Source: a virus
IMG/VR virus record: IMGVR_UViG_3300031569_000037
Span: 1 to 25,422 of that record
DNA length: 25,422 nucleotides
Strand: one strand, 5' to 3'
Shown here: piece after piece, positions 20,557 to 25,422 of the stretch
How the letters are laid out: each line of letters opens with the position of its first letter
How positions within the stretch are numbered: the stretch's first letter is position 1
Made by a program: the position numbers and the translations under genes
The notes under the pieces: generated by a model
Database searches by the model: none
Told to the model about the DNA's origin: nothing
Seen by the model: only the letters and a program-made list of their open reading frames with translations

Positions 20557-22318
20557 TTGTTTTAGCTACGGCTCTAACAATGAGTTACTACTTGATGAGA
20601 ATACTGTAACTCAGATTATAGGAACAAATGGCACTGGAAAGTCGTCAATACCTCTAATCATTGAGGAAGCTCTCTATAATAAGAACTCAAAGGGTATAAA
20701 GAAAGCTGACATTCCTAACAGGTATCAGGGTGACGGCTATAATATTAAACTTACGTTCACCAAGGATACAGACAGCTACACAGTAAGTATAGATAGAAAG
20801 ACTACAGTTAAGGTAAAGCTAGAAAAGAATGGCGAGGATATATCCAGCCACACTGCTACTAATACCTATAAAACAATACAGGAGATAATTGGAGTAGACT
20901 TCAAGACTTTCTCTCAGTTGGTTTATCAAAGTACAAATGCAAGCCTACAGTTTCTAACTGCTACGGATACAAACCGTAAGAAGTTCTTGATTGATCTATT
21001 ACACCTTGAAGGGTATGTAGAGCTGTTTGATGTATTTAAAGAAGAGTCTAGAAAGCTGACAGTAGAAATTAGTGGAGCACAAGCCGCCGTTGATACAGTA
21101 CAAAAATGGCTCTCAGATAATAAATTGAGTGATAGTAACATACTTCCCATGTTGGATTTACGAATAAACACGGAAGAAGAAGAGAAAGAGTTCCGTCACT
21201 TGACGAAGGAAATTGAAAATATCTTAGAGCGGAACAAAAAAATCTCTAAGAATAATCAATTAATTGAGCTACTGGGGCAGATTGATTTACAGGATATACA
21301 AAATCCTTCAGTAACGGAACGAAAGTCTTATGATGCGCTACAAGAAGAAGTAGGAAACTTTACGCAAATCGCAGCGGGGTCAAAACGACTTCTAACAAAG
21401 TTAAACCAATTAGGGGATACTTGCCCTACTTGCGAGCAGTCGGTAGACGGTACGTTTGTAGAGGAACTAAAGAAGGAAGAAACTGATAAGATATCAGTAT
21501 CGGAGAGAGAAATTGGGAACATTGAAGCAGAAATTAAAAGCATTAAAAGAGATAATAATGAGTTCACGCGTCTTCAAACTCTTGAAGCAGATTGGAAAGA
21601 GATTTATCGGAGTGTGGACAGGAATCTTCCTACGTCTCTCTTGGACAAGAACGAGCTTGAGTTACGGCTGGAGAGCGTTCGAGCTGAGTTACTTCAACGC
21701 AAGGAGCAGTTGGAAAGCACAGCAAAGGAAAACGAAAAAAGAACGAAGCATAACACCAGAATCCAAGTAATACAGGAGCAGACAGACTCCTTTCTAAAGC
21801 AGTCAGCAGAGCTACAGGAAGTACTTGAAAAACAACAAGGACTCGCCTCTAACTTGGATGTACTAAAGAAAGCATTTAGTACAAATGGACTACTTGCTTA
21901 CAAGATTGAAAACCTTGTAAAAGAATTAGAAGAAATGGCGAATACTTATCTAGCAGAGCTATCTGATGGTAGGTTTACTTTAGAGTTTGTAGTATCAAAT
22001 GATAAGCTAAACGTGCAAGTCACAGACGACGGCAAAATAGTAGATATTCTCGCACTTTCTTCAGGAGAGCTAGCTAGAGTAAACACAGCGACTCTTATAG
22101 CTATTCGTAAGCTAATGAGTAGTATATCTAAGTCTAAGTTAAACATACTTTTCTTAGATGAAGTTATTGCAGTATTAGACGACACGGGTCGCGAGAAGCT
22201 GGTAGAGGTTCTTATCGAGGAAGATTTGAACACATACATAGTATCTCACGGTTGGACTCACCCACTCCTCGATAAGATCGAAGTAGTGAAAGAAGAAAAT
22301 ATTAGTAGATTGGAGTAA
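20525..22318 (+). CDS. SbcC/Rad50-type ATPase (T4 gp46-like)
   Basis: 597 residues. Walker A GTNGTGKS at 33-40 (K39), long coiled-coil arms on both sides of a zinc hook CPTC at 300-303, ABC signature LSSGELARVNTATL at 511-524 and Walker B ILFLDEVIAVLD at 541-552, with a late VSHGW (H-loop) at 573-577. This is a compact Rad50/SbcC: hook in the middle, arms of about 150-200 residues. With the 19597-20556 product it processes DNA ends for recombination-driven replication and degrades host DNA in T4. AGGA lies seven bases before the ATG; overlap of 32 bases with the previous gene ensures coupled making of the pair. Confidence 0.95.
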   Translation: MITLKQLQWNNCFSYGSNNELLLDENTVTQIIGTNGTGKSSIPLIIEEALYNKNSKGIKKADIPNRYQGDGYNIKLTFTKDTDSYTVSIDRKTTVKVKLEKNGEDISSHTATNTYKTIQEIIGVDFKTFSQLVYQSTNASLQFLTATDTNRKKFLIDLLHLEGYVELFDVFKEESRKLTVEISGAQAAVDTVQKWLSDNKLSDSNILPMLDLRINTEEEEKEFRHLTKEIENILERNKKISKNNQLIELLGQIDLQDIQNPSVTERKSYDALQEEVGNFTQIAAGSKRLLTKLNQLGDTCPTCEQSVDGTFVEELKKEETDKISVSEREIGNIEAEIKSIKRDNNEFTRLQTLEADWKEIYRSVDRNLPTSLLDKNELELRLESVRAELLQRKEQLESTAKENEKRTKHNTRIQVIQEQTDSFLKQSAELQEVLEKQQGLASNLDVLKKAFSTNGLLAYKIENLVKELEEMANTYLAELSDGRFTLEFVVSNDKLNVQVTDDGKIVDILALSSGELARVNTATLIAIRKLMSSISKSKLNILFLDEVIAVLDDTGREKLVEVLIEEDLNTYIVSHGWTHPLLDKIEVVKEENISRLE

Positions 22319-22319
22319 A

Positions 22320-22763
22320 ATGGTTGATAGTAGAGCAAAGGGAGCTAGAGGAGAGTATCTAGTACGCGACTTATTACGAGAGCATACTAATCTTCAGTTC
22401 GAGAGAGTACCGATGTCAGGTGCTTTGGAGTACTTAAAAGGAGATTTGTATGTTCCAAATGAGAAAAACTTCTTTTGTATAGAGGTAAAAAATTATGCTG
22501 AGTCGCCACTCACTGATAAAATACTTACACAAAAGAAGACAAACCATCTAACCCAGTGGTGGAAAAAGTTACTTATACAAGCAGAAGGAGGAGGCCAAAA
22601 GCCTCTTCTCTTCTTTAAGTATAACAGATCAAAGGTATATGTAGGTACGGCAGTATGTCCTCTACATATATCTTATCTGTATGTAAGTGACTTGGACTGC
22701 TACGTTTCTCTTGCAGAAGAGTGGTTAGATAAAGAAGAGGTAGAATTCATAAATGGCAATTAG
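22320..22763 (+). CDS. Hjc-like Holliday junction resolvase / PD-(D/E)xK nuclease
   Basis: 147 residues. Fold motifs: RAKGARGEYLVRDLL with E12, MSGALEYLKGDLYV with D42, and FFCIEVKNY with E55 and K57: the E...GD...E-x-K arrangement of archaeal Hjc and related phage resolvases. It cuts four-way junctions so that branched concatemers can be packaged; this role is inferred from family and neighbours (UvsW-like, gp46/47-like). GGAG lies four bases before the start of the ATG. It overlaps the flap endonuclease by 11 bases. Confidence 0.82.
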   Translation: MVDSRAKGARGEYLVRDLLREHTNLQFERVPMSGALEYLKGDLYVPNEKNFFCIEVKNYAESPLTDKILTQKKTNHLTQWWKKLLIQAEGGGQKPLLFFKYNRSKVYVGTAVCPLHISYLYVSDLDCYVSLAEEWLDKEEVEFINGN

Positions 22764-23571
22764 TTTTAACGACCAGAGAAAGACGGGTACACTTGTAGTA
22801 GACGCTCTTAACTTAGCATTTCGTTGGAAGCATGCAGGAAGGTCAGACTTTAGATACGACTATATTAAGACAGTACAGTCGTTCGCTGACTCATACAAGT
22901 GTAAAGATATAATTATTACAGCAGACGGAGGTGCTTCTAGTTATAGAAAGGGCATACGATCTGACTATAAAGGGAACAGAAAAGAGAAGTACGCAACCCA
23001 AACGGAAGAAGAAAAAATTGCGTTTGAAGAGTTCTTTGAAGAGTACCAAGCTACTTTAGATATGATAGAGTGGCCTGTGTTACAATACGCTGGAGTAGAG
23101 GCTGATGATATAGCAGCACATCTAGTAAAGAACAAAGAGGAGTTTGGGTTCGAGAATATGTGGTTAATCTCTAGTGATAGAGACTGGGACTTGCTTATAC
23201 AAGAGGGTGTAAATAGGTTCTCATATGTAAATAGAAAAGAAGTAACTATAAACAATTGGTACGATCATTATGAAGTTACTCCAGAGGAGTTCATCTCTCT
23301 CAAGTGCTTAACCGGAGATAAGGGCGATAACGTCCCTGGTATTCCTGGCATTGGCCCAAAGAGAGCTTATGTACTTATAAAAGAGTATGGAGATGCCTTC
23401 AGTATATACGACGCAGCACCTATTGCAGGCAAGTATAAATATATAGAGTCTCTCAATGAGAACTATGAACAAATATTACAGAACTATGAATTAATGGATT
23501 TGATTACTTACTGTGATGAAGCTATCGGTAAAAATAATGTTGCCGAGATAAAGGAGAGGTTTGCGTGTTAA
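22753..23571 (+). CDS. 5'-3' exonuclease / flap endonuclease
   Basis: 272 residues; PolA N-terminal-type / T5 D15-type nuclease. Metal-site blocks: LVVDALNLAFRW with D17, ITADGG followed by YRKGIRSDYKGNR, VEADDIAAHL, LISSDRDWDLL, and the H3TH with LTGDKGDNVPGIPGIGPKRA. It removes RNA primers and 5' flaps and so supplies the domain the phage polymerase lacks; nicks are then closed by the split ligase. The ATG is read with a 11-base overlap; GAGG lies 12 bases away. It shares its first six residues (MAISFN) with the SSB, but codons differ. Confidence 0.94.
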   Translation: MAISFNDQRKTGTLVVDALNLAFRWKHAGRSDFRYDYIKTVQSFADSYKCKDIIITADGGASSYRKGIRSDYKGNRKEKYATQTEEEKIAFEEFFEEYQATLDMIEWPVLQYAGVEADDIAAHLVKNKEEFGFENMWLISSDRDWDLLIQEGVNRFSYVNRKEVTINNWYDHYEVTPEEFISLKCLTGDKGDNVPGIPGIGPKRAYVLIKEYGDAFSIYDAAPIAGKYKYIESLNENYEQILQNYELMDLITYCDEAIGKNNVAEIKERFAC

Positions 23572-25334
23572 TAAATTATGATAGAGATAATTATCTATCG
23601 GAGTTCAGTCATAAAACTTTACAAGACAGGTACTTAATAGAGGGCGAAACTTCTCCTCAAGACGCGTTTGCAAGAGCTGCTAAGGCTTTTTCAGATGATG
23701 ATGCTCATGCACAGAGGCTATACGATTATGCTAGTAAACTTTGGTTCATGTTTTCTACTCCTATACTTTCTAATGGTGGGACATCCCGTGGGCTGCCTAT
23801 TAGTTGCTTTCTTAATTATGTTGAGGACAGCAGACAAGGACTTACCGGGCATTACACTGAGAATGCCTTCTTATCTAGTGTGGGTGGTGGCGTTGGGGGC
23901 TCTTGGAGCGCTGTACGCTCAGTAGGGTCTACAACCTCTAATGGATCAGAAAGTACTGGTGTTATACCATTCATGAAAGTCGTGGACGCTGAGATGTTAG
24001 CGTTCTCTCAAGGAGTCACAAGACGAGGTAGTTATGCAGCATATTTGGACATATCACATCCAGAAGTTGAAGAGTTTCTGGATGTTCGCAAGCCTACAGG
24101 CGGCGATGTTAACCGAAAATCAGTTAATTTACATCATGGTGTCCTTATTGATGATAGATTCATGGATATCATAGAGCAGGCTACGCGAGTAGAAGGCTTT
24201 GATGACTCTTGGGACTTGATTGACCCACATAGTAAGAAAGTTATTAAGACTGTGTCTGCTAAAACTCTATGGGTGAAGCTCATACAGAACCGAGTTGAGA
24301 CAGGCGAACCGTACATTATGTTTAAAGACACTGTACAAGCTGCGTTACCTCAGTTCCAGAAAGACTTAGGGCTGCAGGTAAATCACTCTAACTTATGCTC
24401 TGAGATTACGCTTGCAACAAACGCGAATCGTACAGCAGTATGTTGTCTATCTAGTGTAAACTTGGAAGAGTATGATGAGTGGAAAGATAATCCACAGTTT
24501 ATAAATGATCTAGTAAGAATGCTAGATAATGTGATAACTCATTTTTGCGAGGCTGCTCCTGCACAGCTATATAGAGCAGTAGCAAGTGCAAAAGCAGAAA
24601 GAAGTATAGGTCTGGGGGCTATGGGCTTTCATGCTTATTTACAACGCCACAACATTCCTTTTGAGAGTGCGATGGCAAAAAGCAGGAACAATAAAATGTT
24701 CGGCTTTATAAAAGGAGAGGCTGAAAATGCTACAAGAGAACTGGCTGTGGAACGTGGCCCGTGCCCTGATGGGGCTAGTGCTGGGGTTCGGAATGCTCAT
24801 TTGTTGGCTGTGGCTCCTAATGCTAGCAGCAGTATTATCTGTGGTAATACTTCTCCCAGTATTGAGCCTTACAGGGCTAACGCATTTACTCAAAAAACTA
24901 AATCTGGATCTTCCTTACTGAAGAACGAGTACTTAGAACATGCTCTACAAGAGATAGGGCAGGACACGGATGACGTTTGGAAAAGTATTATTACGAACGG
25001 AGGCTCAGTACAACACTTAGAGTTTCTCGACGACTATACAAAGGACGTATTCAAGACTGCTGTAGAGATAGACCAACGTTGGGTTATCGAGATGGCAGCG
25101 GATAGACAGGAGAAGATATGCCAGAGCCAGTCTCTAAATATATTCTTTCCGTCTAATGTATCAAAACAAGAACTCCACGCTATACATATGATGGCATGGA
25201 AAAAGAAAGTAAAAACTTTATACTATCTAAGAAGTGAGGCATCAAAGCGCGCAGAGACGGTTTCCGATGAAGCGCTACGTCAGTACATATTTGACAGTAT
25301 AGACGACGAAGGCTGTTTAGCTTGTGAAGGGTAA
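23565..25334 (+). CDS. nrdA: Class I ribonucleotide reductase, large chain
   Basis: 589 residues; reduces ribonucleotides to deoxyribonucleotides. Active-site residues: C81 (GLPISCFLNYV), N276/C278/E280 (NLCSE) and C293 (AVCCLSSVNL). Near the C-terminus KTLYYLR holds the paired Tyr of the radical path, and the end CLACEG is the redox Cys pair, so it is a class I enzyme that needs a NrdB, not seen within the window. The chain begins with YDRDNYLSEFSHKTLQDRY and so lacks the N-terminal ATP-cone that lets dATP switch off cellular NrdA (about 760 aa in E. coli). GTG start with AAGGAG eight bases upstream; overlaps the flap endonuclease stop by seven bases. Confidence 0.95.
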   Translation: MLINYDRDNYLSEFSHKTLQDRYLIEGETSPQDAFARAAKAFSDDDAHAQRLYDYASKLWFMFSTPILSNGGTSRGLPISCFLNYVEDSRQGLTGHYTENAFLSSVGGGVGGSWSAVRSVGSTTSNGSESTGVIPFMKVVDAEMLAFSQGVTRRGSYAAYLDISHPEVEEFLDVRKPTGGDVNRKSVNLHHGVLIDDRFMDIIEQATRVEGFDDSWDLIDPHSKKVIKTVSAKTLWVKLIQNRVETGEPYIMFKDTVQAALPQFQKDLGLQVNHSNLCSEITLATNANRTAVCCLSSVNLEEYDEWKDNPQFINDLVRMLDNVITHFCEAAPAQLYRAVASAKAERSIGLGAMGFHAYLQRHNIPFESAMAKSRNNKMFGFIKGEAENATRELAVERGPCPDGASAGVRNAHLLAVAPNASSSIICGNTSPSIEPYRANAFTQKTKSGSSLLKNEYLEHALQEIGQDTDDVWKSIITNGGSVQHLEFLDDYTKDVFKTAVEIDQRWVIEMAADRQEKICQSQSLNIFFPSNVSKQELHAIHMMAWKKKVKTLYYLRSEASKRAETVSDEALRQYIFDSIDDEGCLACEG

Positions 25335-25422
25335 AGTCTGGTTAATTTGGAAGTATACTATTGGCAGTTTCAGTGATGATAAGACACTAGAGTATGACAA
25401 TATTATTGCAGGTATTAGAAGT
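25324..25422 (+). CDS. Start of a further gene, cut by window end
   Basis: GTG at 25324 overlaps the nrdA stop and opens a frame that stays open to the last base: MKGKVWLIWKYTIGSFSDDK and on to YDNIIAGIRS. The WKYTIGSFSD and YDN...IR pattern looks like a real phage protein. 33 codons visible. Could be a small protein between nrdA and nrdB; identity unknown. Confidence 0.55.
   Translation, partial: MKGKVWLIWKYTIGSFSDDKTLEYDNIIAGIRS

Noticed and set aside
22587-22609. Hairpin GGAGGAGGC-CAAAA-GCCTCTTCT inside the resolvase gene, followed by C/T-rich bases
   Set aside because: It includes G-U pairs, lies mid-gene, and is not followed by a continuous T run; the codons for EGGGQKPLLFF explain it.
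18974-22770. Same first six residues MAISFN in the SSB (18974) and flap endonuclease (22753)
   Set aside because: Codons differ and the likeness ends after about eight residues; taken as chance.
23668-23925. 85-codon hydrophobic frame inside nrdA
   Set aside because: No convincing ribosome site, and it shadows conserved RNR segments.
1-25422. tRNA genes, CRISPR arrays, integrase, insertion sequences and origin iterons
   Set aside because: None seen by reading; a tRNA or covariance-model search was not possible here.

Overview
The window looks like a contiguous piece of a lytic, tailed double-stranded DNA phage genome. Every supported gene lies on the + strand, genes overlap or abut, and the content is a phage lysozyme followed by nucleotide-metabolism, regulatory, replication and recombination genes. 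The host is probably a Gram-negative bacterium (inference): transcription signals are near-perfect sigma70 promoters, Shine-Dalgarno sites are of the AGGAG type, and the phage carries IscU- and ThyX-type genes. The mix of T4-like functions (gp46/gp47-like nuclease, UvsW-like helicase, gp32-like protein) and T5-like ones (NAD ligase split in two, PC4-like protein) resembles marine phages, but I cannot name a relative from sequence alone. No structural genes, integrase, tRNA, CRISPR array or insertion sequence was seen.

Layout. Positions 1-434: 3' part of a T4-type lysozyme, cut by the window edge. 435-2241: thyX and glyA, which together make dTMP. 2296-3898: conserved phage protein, a DUF5664/MazZ-like nucleotide diphosphohydrolase, an HTH protein and a tiny hydrophobic protein. 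3911-6409: HNH endonuclease, small adenine methyltransferase, HTH protein, two small genes including a PC4-like ssDNA-binding protein. 6470-8973: two-gene NAD-dependent DNA ligase (ligA-like, ligB-like) and a protein with four tandem HTH modules, closed by a strong hairpin terminator at 8992-9029. 9045-14218: DnaB-type helicase, three small proteins, primase, family A DNA polymerase. 14193-16559: membrane-anchored DUF1353 protein, IscU, small unknowns, PhoH-like ATPase. 16563-18529: dihydroorotate-dehydrogenase-like protein and UvsW-like helicase. 18570-23571: unknown, probable SSB, SbcD/gp47, SbcC/gp46, Hjc-like resolvase, flap endonuclease. 23565-25334: class I ribonucleotide reductase large chain, then the start of one more gene.

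Control. Seven promoters share one design: an A/T-rich lead-in ending TTC, TTGAC(A/T), exactly 17 bp, TATAAT, and mostly a short conserved leader of about 20 nt. Six of them begin at or within about 15 bp of the upstream stop codon; the seventh (P1) begins about 20 bp after it. An eighth perfect consensus lies inside the dehydrogenase-like gene. Two promoters sit so close to the annotated ATG that the message would be leaderless (2296) or would start after the ATG (18570). About ten of the genes use GTG or TTG starts.

Together: RNR, ThyX, SHMT, the diphosphohydrolase and the dehydrogenase-like enzyme shape the nucleotide pool; helicase, primase, polymerase, ligase, SSB and flap endonuclease copy the DNA; gp46/47-like, UvsW-like and Hjc-like proteins handle recombination and branched DNA; several small HTH/PC4-like proteins probably manage gene expression or DNA packaging state.
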